DNA of 64,000 bases, taken from contig NC_088173.1 of NCBI RefSeq assembly GCF_028769735.1, forward strand, positions 23,996,038-24,060,037. The letters run 5' to 3'. Source of the stretch: Zonotrichia leucophrys gambelii (lineage: Eukaryota; Chordata; Aves; Passeriformes; Passerellidae). The position numbers were made by a program, and so were the translations under genes. The notes under the pieces were generated by a model. It was not told where the DNA came from. It worked only from the letters and a program-made list of their open reading frames with translations, and ran no database searches. Positions 11,796 to 24,818 of the stretch are shown here, piece by piece; the first letter of the stretch is position 1; every line of letters starts with the position of its first letter.

Positions 11796-14700
11796 GTCTT
11801 TTTTTGTTGCGATTCCAGCAAACCAGTTGAATCTTAACTTCTTGAAGCATGTATGGCTCATGAAAAAGATAGGTGTGCAGGTGGTTAATTTTTTAGGCTT
11901 ACATTCAACAGATTATTATCAAAATATTTTGATGAGCTAAGTTGTCAGAAACACCCTTGCTTGACCTCAAAAGTTAATCACAAATTTATGCATAGAAGTC
12001 ATCTTCTGGAAGTTCCTTGGGGACACTTTCAGATTTTAGACCAATATTGTTTATTGTACATAGGCTAAGTCTATACTGAATTAGAGTTACTGAGTAATTT
12101 ACAAACAAGTAGGACAACACAATAATAAGGTAATTTGCTTTATAAACATGGCCACTGAACATTGCTGGTGCTGTGTTATTGAAGGAAATGGATCTTCAGA
12201 GTGTATCTTTCCCCAGGAAAGTGTTCAAATGGAAGCACTCATCTTCACTTAGTTATTTCAGAGTGGGCCTTCTGTAGCAAGGACTGCTGTCAAATCACTT
12301 TGTTTGCAGGACCAGTTGACTTTCTTTGCAGATGAGCTGTTTGCTTTTTCCAGTTACCTAAAGCATACATGACAGTAGAGTGCGGTGAAGTTTTAAAACT
12401 CAGCTAGAGGAAAAGCTCTTAGCTCATTTAAGCCTTATTTTACAGGTTGCTGTCTTCCCACGATCTTAGGAAGGAATGTAAAATAAACTGTTACTGAAAG
12501 GTAGTTTGTACTTGTGGAGGGACAAATCTTTCATTGGCTCTATGAATAGTCCCATAACAAGCAGTGAACATGTAAACCTCCTTGCTACTACTATCTGTGA
12601 TGTCTGTGTTGCTCTAAAGTACTTTCCCTTCATAGAGCAGTAGAGAAAATCATTGTCATCTGGCCATTCTGTTATTGGCAAATTTGCTAGCAGGGTTAAT
12701 AGCTGCATTGGCTAGAGAATTACTCTGTGGCCTCACTGATACCAAGCATTGATGTCAAGCAGTTCACAATAATTATTTCTATTCTCTAGCAGTTCGACTT
12801 CTTTCAAATCTAGGATTTGTGTTAGAGAAGTGAGTTATTTGCAATGTAATTTACAAAAAGCTAGTAAAATTATGTGCTGTTTATATTATGACAATTTTCG
12901 TCTTTTTTATGATACATAGGAAGTCTTGTATTTATCATTTGAATGTCTGACAGCGTCATTTTAAGGGAGTCCAGTCTGCATAAATAACTGAATTTTAGTT
13001 GACAGCTACTGTCAGAAGAAACTTCACAAAATAGGAAATGGAATATTTGATATTTACGAGTTGGATTAAGCATCTTTTATTTGAGTGGTAATTTGAATTT
13101 TTCTGGATCTTAATTACAGTTCTTTCCATGGTAACTGATATAACAGTTAAAAATCCAGATTGTGGCTTATGCATGTATACAGCTACTAATGGGTCATTCC
13201 AGAAATCAGTGAATTATTGGTGTTGTGCAGATTTTTTTTGCTCACAGTGAAATCCTGTTTAGGAAACCAGAGCAGAGAGAAACAACTTAACTTAAAAAGA
13301 GGTGGGATTGCTGAGGATTTTTTTTGTTCCATTTTGTTTTGGGTTTTTTTTAAGAAGTGTCTTTTTTTTTTTTGATAATTTGGAATGAAGAAGGAGAAAT
13401 TACTTCTCTAGCTATGGGCCACAGTTCTAGCATGTCTTTTCTGTACTGATACTTTACTTTAGAAACTGCATTTATTTTGCTTACTCTTTATGATTTTGAA
13501 GAGAGATCAGAAAGTCTCCTTAAGAACCTGTGTTTCTTCTCTGGACTTCTGCAGGAATCTGATATCTTGGGACTGGTTATGAGAGCATTTTTTTTGTGCC
13601 CTCAGTTAAGATTTTGTTTATACATTAAAGGCTGTGCACTATTACTTGGGACAGTATGTTTCCTTTTTGACCCTAGGATAGGCTGCCACAGTTCTAAGTG
13701 TGATTTTTTTTTTAAAGTGTATTCTTGAACATTTGACTGACTTGTTTGTTTCCTTCCTAGCAGTTTTTTCTTGCCTTTGACAGTAATGTGAATATCATCA
13801 CATGTTTTTGTGTAAGTTTTGTTTATGGTGCATCAAGATTATCACATTTCATCAAAGTACTTCTCTGGTGGTGAGTAAGCCTGGATAGTCAGCTGTGACT
13901 CACGTAGGCTGGATCGTGTAGGATACACAGTGGCATTAGATTTGTCAATGTCAGTCATAAGGTGAAGCAAAAGAGGAGGATCTGATCTACTGGATGGATT
14001 ATCCGTGCTTCTGGAAAGGGTCACAGTGCAATGTCAGTTTAAGTAATCTTGAATGGGAGTCTAATCACAGAAAATAATTACTGTACTTAATTCCATAAAA
14101 ATTGATGTTGTCTTCTGTATAGGCTCAAATTATTTCTACCACAAACCCTGAGATTTGTTTTATACTGTGTATAAAATTGCAGAGAAGTGAGGAAATGGGT
14201 TTTGTTTGTAAAATAAAAAAGTGTAACTGGTAAAAGTAATTAATTTTTCAGATGACTCTTTGCTGATACTGAGGCATACAGTGTAAGCTGTGCAACTACA
14301 ATGCACAGCATGAGAGTCGTGCAGAACAATTTGTATTTGGCAGCTGAAAGGCTCACAGAAACAAGTGTCTAACAGCAGCTTCTTTTTAGTTTTGTTGGAT
14401 TGGAATCAAAGTGCTACACCTGATGTAAGTGACAGCAATTTAGCAATCAATAAAACCTTCCATACAATATGAATTCATGTCTTTTTTCCATTAAGGTTTT
14501 TGTGGTAAGAAGAAAAAACAACTGTATTGAAGTGAAAGTAATTCAGTATCGACATGGACTGTTTCCCATAGCACGGTAACAAACATTTTTGCACATCAAC
14601 TGTAATGGAAGTGAGAAAGTACTGATTGCTGTTTTATGCAGAGCTTCCTGTCTGCATGAAGGGATTAGCAAAACAGATACATTCATGCATTTTCTCTAGC

Positions 14701-17700
14701 GTGTTTTTGTAAAACCCAGAAACACCTCTGGAGTGAAGTATGAGTTCTAGGATGAGTTCTGGGTGAGAGTTTTGTGGCAGGATCATCCCTTAGGTGTTAC
14801 TGTCTTCCTATTGCTGCTTTCTTGAATCTGTGGGATAAGTGTTTGTAACACTTAATCATGTTACTTAAGTCAGTAACATGTTAACTTCTTCCAGGTGCGT
14901 ATTAGCACCAGGGTTTTGTTAACCTTCCTTTAGGGTTTTTGTTTGAATATAATGAATACACAAGCCCCAAACTTCTATCTAAAGCATGGATTAATTGGAG
15001 GCACTCCCCTGCAAATTAGACCTCAGCAGTAAAAAAATTGAGCTAAATGTCTGTTAGCTAAATCTGTTAAATGTCTCCTTGCAAGGAAGTTTGAAATCAC
15101 TGACAAGAAAACTGTAGTTGAAAATGCTTGGGAAATTTGTATTGTGCTGGGGATTTTTTCTTTCTTCAAAAACCTGCACACGTTCCCCCCTGTGTTTGAG
15201 AAGTGCAGGTAATGTGTGAAATGCTCATTTCTGCCAATGTGTTTTTGCAACCTTTGCTTTATTTTTTAGGGAGAGCATGTCTGCAAGACATGTCAGCTTT
15301 ACTCTTTCTGCTCTAGTAACAATTTTTGTGTTTTTAGATGCTGATGCAAATGTCTTGTTTTTTCCCAGGTGATGCATCACTAGGAGAAGGGATGAAGGGC
15401 TAAGTCCTTCAGAGCAAGGGAAAGTCAATGCAGCATCAGTATGAATTATGAGAACCAAAGGCTACACGTAGAGAAAAATAAGACTTCGCAGAGGCCAGAT
15501 AAGAAAACTGTAATTAACTGAAACCTCTCAGGGAGGTGAAAAGGATGGTGGAAGAATTAAGACTAAAGGAGACAAGAGCTATTATGTCTGAAAGGAAATA
15601 TTTGAAAACTTACTATATTTACCTGGCAGGCTGGAGTAGAGGAGACATTTCTGGATTAGAATGGAATAATGAAAGAGCAAGAGTGTGTTAATGTGGGTGC
15701 AGCCAATGGTAAAATGAAAATGTGGGCAGTTTGATGCAAATCTTTTTACAGGAAGTTATAAATATATTTCTGAAAAGTGCAGGTATTGTATGTACCTGCA
15801 TGTTCCAGTGCTCTCGTGCTCCAAATTATAACTCAGTATACTACAGAAAATTCAGTGGCAGGTAAAGAATTGTGGACTACTGCAGAATGATAAGTCTGGA
15901 CAGATTTGCAGCTGCACTGGGATTTTCACTGAGGAAGTGCTTGCAAGCAGGGTTCTAAACAAGGCTTAAAAGTAAAGTGTGAAGAGTGAAGCCAAAGTTT
16001 GTATGGTGAATATCTTTAAAAAAACAGGATAATTTTTTTTACAGCTGATTGAATGTAGGGATTGCCTTACAACACTGAGTTTGGTTTTTTTCTGACAGGT
16101 AAGTGGTGAGCTGAGGAATGAGAAGTGAGTTTATAGCCACAGAATATCCTGCTGAGAGGATGCATTGCTGTTGGGGGACTATTGTGATAAGAATGTAGCT
16201 TGTGCAATCAGAAAACCCTTTGTGCTGCATCCAAAAGTGGGGGGTTTTTGGGTTGTTTGGGTTTTTTTTTTTTGTGGGAAAAGACACTACAAATCATAAT
16301 GTGGCTTAACTATTTCCAAGTAAATCCCCTTGACCAGCCAACTTCCTGCACTGACAACTAGAGATCTGCTCTCAATAAAGCAGCAGTGTAGATCATGAAT
16401 GTAAGAGCTCCATACAAAAATTTGAGCATGGCTTCAGCTGCCAGATGAGTCACATTTCATGTCCTGTAGGTGTATTAATTCTTTCCTGCTCATTCAATGT
16501 CTTTTCTTCCCATGCAACATGCTAATGAGCTTGTTTCTTTTAAAGAAAGCTTGGCAATGCAAACCAGCCAGAATATATTAATTCTGTTAATGACTTTGTT
16601 CTATTTGGAACTGAAAATCCCAGTGAAGGCGTTTTGTGTTGCCCTAAATCAAACTTCAACAGGAAATTCGAAAGTAACTAGCAATTAATCACAGCAGCTA
16701 AATGGAAGCATAGATAAAATTGCTTACTGCTTACATAAATTATTGTAGTGAAGTGCATTTTTTTTGTTTTTCTGGGCAAACCTCATTGATTATTTTGGGG
16801 TTTTTTGAAATTTTTTTTGTTAGTTAGATTTTGTTTGCTTGTTTTTTAACTTTTAGGTGAGGTTGTAAATGTCCATTAATTGTATAAGAGGAAAGAAAAC
16901 TGCTCCTGGAATTTGTGCAGTTTTAGTTGCCATGCAGTTGCCAGTTCAGTGATGCAGTTTTTCTGGAGTTATTAGAATAGAAAGACCGTGCTTAAAATGG
17001 CACAGTGAGTTTCAAAGATCCAGACACTGAAGAGAAGGTCCACACGCTGCCCATAACATAACCCTGTGGCAGTGCAATTTTAGTTTTGTATTCTCTCACA
17101 GGTTTCAATTTCTCAGTTTTTGTTCTTGGGAAACTTTAATGGTGAAAACACTGCTAAGAAATTGGAAGCTATCTTTAGCCCATATCTCCAGCCTGATTAA
17201 TTATGATCTGATAACTCCTTTCTTTTTTCCCTTTTCCCCCAAACTTGTCCTGGCCTTCTTCCATCAACAACATCCCTGAGGAGCCTGTGAGATCCTCAGC
17301 TGTTCTGGAGAGCTTCATGTTGGCCAGGTGCAGTGAGCAGTGCTATCAATTGTTCTTTCAGGTCCCTGTGTGGTTCAGCCTTGCTGCATCAAACACTGAC
17401 AGAACTATGCAGGAGGAGTGTTTTGTGGTGGGAAGTTGTTCTTGGAGACAGAAAATACTGACTGAATAACCTGATCTGCAACCCAATGTTGATAGATAAT
17501 TGTTTTGCCTCCATCCTCACAGTTCCTCTCACCTTACTTGATTTTTCTTGAGAAATCATAGTAGCACAGCACACTGTGTATAAGATGTACCAGTGGTTGT
17601 TAACAATGCCTCACACTGGTTTTAATTACAAAATCTGACAGCAGTTTTCACATTTGTAACAGAAAATAGGCAAGCAGTAAAGCCTGAGATTGAATGAGGC

Positions 17701-19074
17701 ACACACAAAGGAAACCCAAACCAAAGTGAGGAAGATATTCAAGTAAATCACATCTGGTTTTTTTGTCTTTTTAGCATGTTCAGCTCAGCAGTGTGCCCAG
17801 TAATAGTTGCTAAACCTCAGTATTCCACTGAGAAACATTCAGGCCAACCTGGCTGACTGTCCTGACAGTTGCTTTGTATTGGTGAAGCTGAGCAGGAGAT
17901 ATTCTGGTGGAGAAATGCCAAAATGGCTTTGAGTGAAAAGCTGTCCTTGTGATGAGAAAATGTCTAGCTTTTTTCTGTTTCACAATTCCTTAGTTTCTTA
18001 AACCTCATAAATTTTTGCTGTGAATAGTAAACAGATCTAGTATTGCGGGTAATAAAGACCTTTAAGTTGTGGTCAAACTTCTAAATTGTCCTAAAATTTT
18101 GGACTCAGGAATATTCCAGGACATACAAGTCTCATGGTAACACAGTACCTATAGAGAAATAAAAGAAAAAATCACAGGCAAGGAGCCATTTCCAATAATG
18201 GTCACAAGTAGAAAATGGGAGAACTTTCTACTCTGGAGGATATTGCATCTCCATACACATCTTCCAAAAAGAAAAGCCTAAGTGTTGTTGCTCTGTTCAA
18301 AGGGAAGACAGAAAGGATGGTGAGGTGAGGTGTGTTTATAGAATGAACAGCCAGAACATAAATGTCTGTGTGCTGTTCTGTAAGTGTGTGCCTTACACCC
18401 TGCTTATACTGTAGCAGTTAATTTGAAACAACTCTGGTGATAACTGATACCTGTGTGGAGAGGTGTGTGGGATGTGACAGAACTAGTGATTTTCTGCAGG
18501 ACACACCTCACAGTTAACCACTAGGAGCCAGCATGTTTTAAAATAACACAGCTGTTGTCACTCCTACCTCAGGGCAATACTGTGTTTTCACACTGTTCTC
18601 CTTGCTTTAAGCCATGTCAGTTCTCACTTTTTTTTAATGTGGTGTTTTTCTCTAGTGTAGACAGGACCAAGGTAGTATATGGTTGAATTTAGAAATGTTC
18701 CTGTATAAAGAATACACTTACACTTTCCTCATCCTCTTTCTTTTCTTTTTTCCTCCCTTTTTTTTTCTTTTCTGAAAGGTTTTCCTGTATGTTCTCACAT
18801 GCAGTTCACGTGAAATCACTTCTCTCTTTCAGTAAAAGGGGAATATAATTTGTATTATGCAAGAGAGAATAAAGGTAATGTCCCCTGAGAACCTTACCGT
18901 GGAAAAAATTAAAATGTCTTAGCCTTACATTTTGATGATAAGTAGTTATAGTCAGCTAAGCCTCTTGCAAAAATGTGTTTGATGCTCAGCATTCTAAATT
19001 CATTTTCAGTGCTTTTAGTTTTGCTTAGACTGCTGTAATTTCCCCCTGTGCTGAGGCTGGTTAAGACATCTTAA

Positions 19075-19117
19075 AAAGCAGCATCTCACTATGGTCAGCA
19101 TAGTGAGATGCTGCTTT
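19075..19117. repeat. Perfect 19-bp inverted repeat with 5-nt loop
   Basis: The left arm is 19075-19093 and the right arm 19099-19117. They are exact reverse complements with no mismatch or wobble, and the loop is GTCAG. It could form a cruciform in DNA or a hairpin in RNA. Confidence 0.95.
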
Positions 19118-19788
19118 CCTCCTTCCTGTGCACACCTTGACCTTCCTCTTTCTCAGCCTGCCCCTTCCAGAATGGAGGGGTGAGCAGAGACACAGCCACA
19201 TCATTGTCCTCCCATCCCAGAGCTCTGCCCCTTCTTCCACTCCTACCAAAACCCTCCTTGTTGGCTCATGAACAGAATGAAATAATAATCTGTTTTCTCC
19301 CTCCTGAGCACCAGAGACCATCAGCAAAGCGAGTGTATTACAGGGGAAGAAGAAATTGGTTTCTTGATGCCTAGAGGTTAGAAAGGGATCACCTGCTGGA
19401 AACACTGGAGTTGTGTTTATAGGGTCATGTCTTCTTAAATTCATGGTGGAGTTTGAAGAGACTCTAAAGCAGTTTTGCTGACAACTTTGTTGTTTCTCTT
19501 GTCTGAAAGCATCGCAACAATAAGAATAATGGTTGTGATCTATAATTTGCCACAACTATAAGGCACACTGAGCATGGAGTTGCATTTTTTTCTCTAAATA
19601 ACTTTGCATGCTTTATTTTTAATTTTTTTTTTTTGCATTTGAAATGGGACTGAGAAGTGTCACTGATTCGCTCCATTTGATTTCTAAATTTTGTTTGGCA
19701 AGGTCAATGCAGTTTGGGAAGCAGAAATTCTACAGCTGCTTTGCTCATTGCCTCCCTGCAGTGATCATTGTCCCTAACAAGTACACAG

Positions 19789-19859
19789 CCTGAGCAGTAA
19801 CTAAGCATAGCACAGAAATGGATCCTGCCCCATGGTGCTATGCTTAGTTCCTGTTCAGG
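19789..19859. repeat. 71-nt precursor-sized imperfect hairpin
   Basis: The arms 19799-19813 and 19835-19849 are perfect 15-bp complements around a 21-nt loop. After one mismatch (19798 with 19850) the stem continues for nine more pairs (19789-19797 with 19851-19859), one of them a G·U wobble in the plus-strand transcript. The total is about 24 pairs. The size and shape resemble a microRNA precursor, but I recognise no known miRNA, so it is listed as an inverted repeat. Confidence 0.85.
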
Positions 19860-22800
19860 GGCTGGATGACTGCAGTTGCTTGCAAAGCTTGTTTCTTACA
19901 AATCTCTGGGGATTGCTAGGATAGTTTTGCATTCAGGCCATTGATCCAAATATTAGTTTTGAAGCATTTCTGCTACTAAAATCCAAAATGTTTCCTACAG
20001 GGCTCAAGGTGGTGTGAGTCTACCAGCCATGTCTCAGTTTGGAGGTTTTCACACACGTACTGAGGTAGATCTAGCCTGTGCTGCTCCATACATGTCCCAC
20101 CTCTTGCCACTCTTTCCTTGGAACTAGTGGCAGTGACAGCAGCTTCAGCAGGCCATTGTCAGCTATTTGGAAATGTGCCCAGCTCTTTGTGCTGTTTGCT
20201 GCCTGATCATCCATCCCCACCAGCACACACTACCAAAACCTGGCATGCAAACCCCATACAACCATCTACTTAGCATGCTGGATATTAAGATTGGAGAAAA
20301 TAAAACATATGCAAATTGATGAGGAAATAAATTTTGGGGAGCTAAATTTGCAGTTCCTATTTCACATTCCTTTCTCCTTTTAAATCAAGATGTGAATGTT
20401 GTGATATGCACTCCGTGTGTATGGTGATCCTTGCTGTTGCATCCCATAACAGGAGGAGGGAAAGGAAGCGTTCTTGTATTTGCTCTGCTCTGAAGTCTTC
20501 TTTGTCTTGCCAAAATTTCTTCTTTGGCATATTTTCCATATCTGGCTCATTGAAGCCATGCATTTGTTTTCCATTAGTTGCCTCAATTAATATGACGAGT
20601 TTCTTTATTATTATTTTTAAATACTGCATTTGAAATTAAAAAACACTCTCATTCAATGGTCTGATAAACTGGTGTTATTTGCTGTCTTTGCCTTGTCCTT
20701 CTTTTCACTCATTTTCCTTCTTTTTCTCCTTGATTCACATCTTTAAGCCAGCTTTGCTCATGCATACATCATTTAATGTGCTTTCATGGGTGTGGTACTG
20801 CACACAGAAACCCCCAGTGTGAGCCCAAGCCTGCTGTGAACTCTGCCCACCTCACCTGTGTGATGGGAACAGGATGCTGGAGGTACCAGGGACAAGATGG
20901 TGAAAAGAGCAAGGTGTGCTTAAGAAGCACTAACATTTTTGAAATGTCTCTCTTGGCTGGTTGATTCACTTCCCATCTATCTACATCTTCCACATCTGTT
21001 CTGGGCTTCTTCTCCTTTGACAGAAGAAAGTAGAAATAAAAAGTGCTCAAGAGAATAAGTATTGAGAAGGAACACTGAAGTAAAATTTTTCACAAGCTTT
21101 TGTGTCCTATAAACCCACCGCAGAAGTAGGGCCATAGGATCAAACCTCCCAAACTTCATACTATAAAGCTTCCTAATTTTTCCTCTTTCCCCTTAAGTAG
21201 AGATTTAAGCCAACAGATAAGTCTTGACTCTTGCCTCATAGACCAAAGGTAAATAAATCCACCCAGCATACACTGGCAGAGAAATTTACAAGTTACATTG
21301 TTCTCATGGCTGCATTTTCTAAAATGTCTTTTCTCTGCCAGCACTTTTGGTCATAAGCTCTCTTCAGCAAATTCTGCAGTCACATTTATGCCCTCAGTCT
21401 TTACTAGTCATAACAGGGGAGGTGATTTCTACCACATTGAATGGTTTTGTATTTCAAAGTATAATCAGTTACAATCAGTAAATGTTTATTGGGGTAAGGC
21501 AGCCAGAGGGTCTGTGCTGGGCTTGCTGGGATGGGGTGTGTCAATTAATTCTGAAATGTTCTAACTGCATTAATGTACTGCTTCTTTCTTTCTTGTCCTC
21601 TCCCACCTCAGAAAGGGATGAACCAAGGGATCAGTGTTTGTTCTGTCTAACCACCAATTTAAAATTCCAGTTTGAACCATTTTCTCATTGTTGTGCCTTT
21701 GCCTTTTCTCTTTGTTTCTTCAAAGAGGGAAAAAAAAACCCAGGTGGAGATATTAGTCAAAGAATTTTGTCTCTCTAGCAGGTCAAAAAATGTGGAGTGG
21801 CTTCTGAAATTTGGCATACAAAATCTCCCTGCATTGAATGGCTGCTTTAGATGTAGGTTTTGAAGAGGGAATTGCATCTCCCAGCACTCCGGTGAGGCTT
21901 TTTAATACATTAATTGATGGGCAGAGGGAAAGCCAGGCATGAATTCACAGCAGAGTAATTTAGTAGGAAATCAAACTCTCCCAAGAGGGAATTTCAACAC
22001 TCTGCATCCTCCCCCAGAAGATAGGTTCTTTCCCAGGTATCTTCACCTCTTGGGGAGTTTTTTACCTGCGATCAGCAGCAGTTGGATGTCCCTGGATATG
22101 CCATGTTGCTGTCCGTGACTTGAGTGCATGGGAGAACTGGCTGCAGTCCCTGGATAAACACCCATGTACGCGCCTGCCCTCCATGTCAGGCCAGAGGCAG
22201 CCCTTGGCAGGAGCCTGTCTGTGTCTCAGCCTGTTGTGATTCACTCACTGCCCATTTTATTGGTGCAAATTGAGGTTAACGCACTGAGGTGTGAACTGGA
22301 GCAGATGAAATGCTGGCCTGCATCTTGTCCTGTGGCTGAGGGGCGACAACCTTTGTGGAGAAGTAGCAGAAAGCAAGTCATAACTGCTGCCAGAATGGCC
22401 AGGCATCCTCTCTGAACATGTTTTTCTGCCCCAGTTTAATCTCCCTGGTGCTCAGGTCTTTGCCCTTTTACTCACTGAGAGGAGTTGAGATGCATTTCCC
22501 CATCCTCAACCTTTCCACTTTGCCATTTATTCCTTGCCTCATGATTAACTGTGTTTGAAATTGGACACAGAGGCATGTGCAAGTGGAAAACCAAAAGAGA
22601 AGTTCCAAACTGTGCTGTTACTATTAATGGCAGGGCTAGCAGCCAGCGAATTCACTTGGTTATGCCAAACCCAGATTAGACAGTACAAACCCTGACAATT
22701 TGGTATACTTTTCTGAAGAAATTATTCAAAGTGCATTTTCTAGTGGGGAGACAATACTGCGTTTTGCATGAAAAGAATGACTTTCTTTAGCTGTTGAGCA

Positions 22801-24392
22801 AACACAGAGCATCTGCCTAGTATATATATCCAAGAAAATAAAGGCAGAAAATGTTCATTTTGGAACTTAGTGGATGAAATTTTGTCCCTTTGGAGTAAAC
22901 GGGAGATTTGCCATTGACTCCAGTCAGGCAGGCGTTTCACCTGATACTTTTTACATATGTTTTTATATGTTATGATAATTCGTGAATGGACTAAAATAGT
23001 CCTGTAGAGAATATACAAGGATTGTTCTTCTCTGGCTTAGGGGGAGCAGCCTTCATTTATAGTGGGGTCCTTGGAAAAAAATATGGATGGGAGAGTCTTA
23101 ACCACATTAACAATACATACTTGATCTTGTATCTCTGTTTTGTGTAATCCATCAACAGCAGCATTGCACAGAGTTAGCTGAGAAGGGAGCACAGATGGGA
23201 AGAAAATGTTTGAAACCAGATCTGAAGGAGGCTGAGGTGAGTTTTCTGGATGGGGGTTGTAATCAGTAGAGAGCAGAGTATCTTGCCCTTTGAGGATGTC
23301 TGTCTTAAGTTGTTCCAAGTCTATGATCCAAAGGCCTAGTTGGGCTTCCAACCTCATTCTGGCTGGATTTCTAAATGCTTAAGAAATCATTAGTAGCCAG
23401 GAGATCTTTGGGGGATTTATTTGTTTGTTTCCTGGCGTGGGGAGATTCTGAAGAATCCTTGTGGACACACACCTTGTCATTTCAGCCAGGTTTCTGCCTC
23501 TCAGCATCAGGCTCCTTCAACATGCTCCTTATGAAGATGCATCTTCTGTCTGATGAGAAACTGATACCCATGGCATTATGGGCTGATTTTATCCCCTGTG
23601 AATGCACAATGCCTGTGCTCCACAGCCTGCTTTGGCCACCTCTTGCCTTGATTGGAATATGTTAGTTTTGGCCTGGGAAGTTCCAACAGTCCAAAGGAGC
23701 TTGTCCTTTCCTGGCTCAGCCACCAGTTAGGGCTGGCCCCCAGCCTGGAAGGCTGCTAATGTTAGAGAGAAAAGGGCTAGCTGGAGAGCCATTTCTGTTC
23801 TGTTTCTGGAAGAAACTTCCATTCTTGTCCTGGTCAGAACATCTCCAGAGGATGAATAAGTGGTTTGGAACTTGGGGAAGGAGAGAAAGAGGATGAAGTT
23901 AGTGCCATGATATTTTCTGTTGCAGGACTCTGGTTAGCAGGTAATTGGGGGAATCCTCCATTACTGTAACTGCGTTTAGCTTAACTATGCAGTGAAGTGA
24001 CCACCTAGAGAAAATAAAACCATAGCTAATATAAAGCCCATGTAAATCAGGGCAGGAGCAGATATTACAAATAATTGGTAGGATAAAAAATATTGGTGAT
24101 GCTGTTGACTGCAGAGTAGAGAAGTCCCACAGTTTTACTGGCAGTTCTGCTTTGCCCAGCTTGGATGTGAAAGCAGTAGAGCTGTTTGGATGGTATTGTG
24201 TGCAAGTAAATAAGCTTGTCTTTTCAGAGCAACTGGGTATCTTCCTGTTGCTGTGGTATGACTAATCCCACCCATGATAATTTTCTTCCCTGTAGTTAAA
24301 AGACATCTGTATTTCCAAGTGGATCCTACAGTGACTACATGGCAATTACTGCAATTAAAAAGGTGTGGTTTAAATTAAAATATTATTTTAGG

Positions 24393-24416
24393 CATTGCTA
24401 AAGTCATTGCTAAAGA
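24393..24416. repeat. 12-bp tandem duplication
   Basis: CATTGCTAAAGT at 24393-24404 is followed directly by CATTGCTAAAGA. It lies about 45 bp upstream of the larger 101-bp duplication. Confidence 0.85.
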
Positions 24417-24459
24417 CTTGCATCTGTTTAGCAGCCTAACACTGCACAGTTTGGAGTGG

Positions 24460-24661
24460 TTTGGATTTTTCAATTCCCTGGTATACTACTGAGTCCTGAG
24501 TTCTAGCTGGTACTTCTGCTATAGCCCTGTGCCTTTAACCTAGGCAGTAATGGCATAAAGTTTGGATTTTTCAATTCCCTGGTATACTACTGAGTCCTGA
24601 GCTCTAGCTGGTACTTCTGCTATAGCCCTGTGCCTTTAACCTAGGCAGTAATGGCATAAAG
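24460..24661. repeat. 101-bp tandem duplication, two near-identical copies
   Basis: Copy 1 is 24460-24560 and copy 2 is 24561-24661. By eye they differ at one base (T at 24501, C at 24602). The unit starts TTTGGATTTTTCAATTCCC and ends TGGCATAAAG. The near identity implies a recent duplication or an assembly artefact. Confidence 0.95.
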
Positions 24662-24799
24662 TTGTTGCAGTAAATAAAAATTTCAGATAAAGGCTTTAGT
24701 GTTCAAGCAAAGAAGCCTTTGGGAATATTTCAACTCATTCTGATTTCCTTTAAATATTATCTTGGCCACAAAATACTATTATTTGTCCTTGCAATGTGG

Positions 24800-24818
24800 T
24801 TTTTTTTTTTTTTTTTTT
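24800..24818. repeat. Poly-T run of 19
   Basis: An uninterrupted run of 19 T on the plus strand. No adjacent gene-derived body or target-site duplication suggests a retrotransposed poly(A) tail. Confidence 0.85.

Noticed and set aside
19061..19555. A 164-codon minus-strand open frame in the intergenic region
   Set aside because: It covers the 19075 palindrome, has no recognisable domain or splice context, and such lengths occur by chance in 22 kb.
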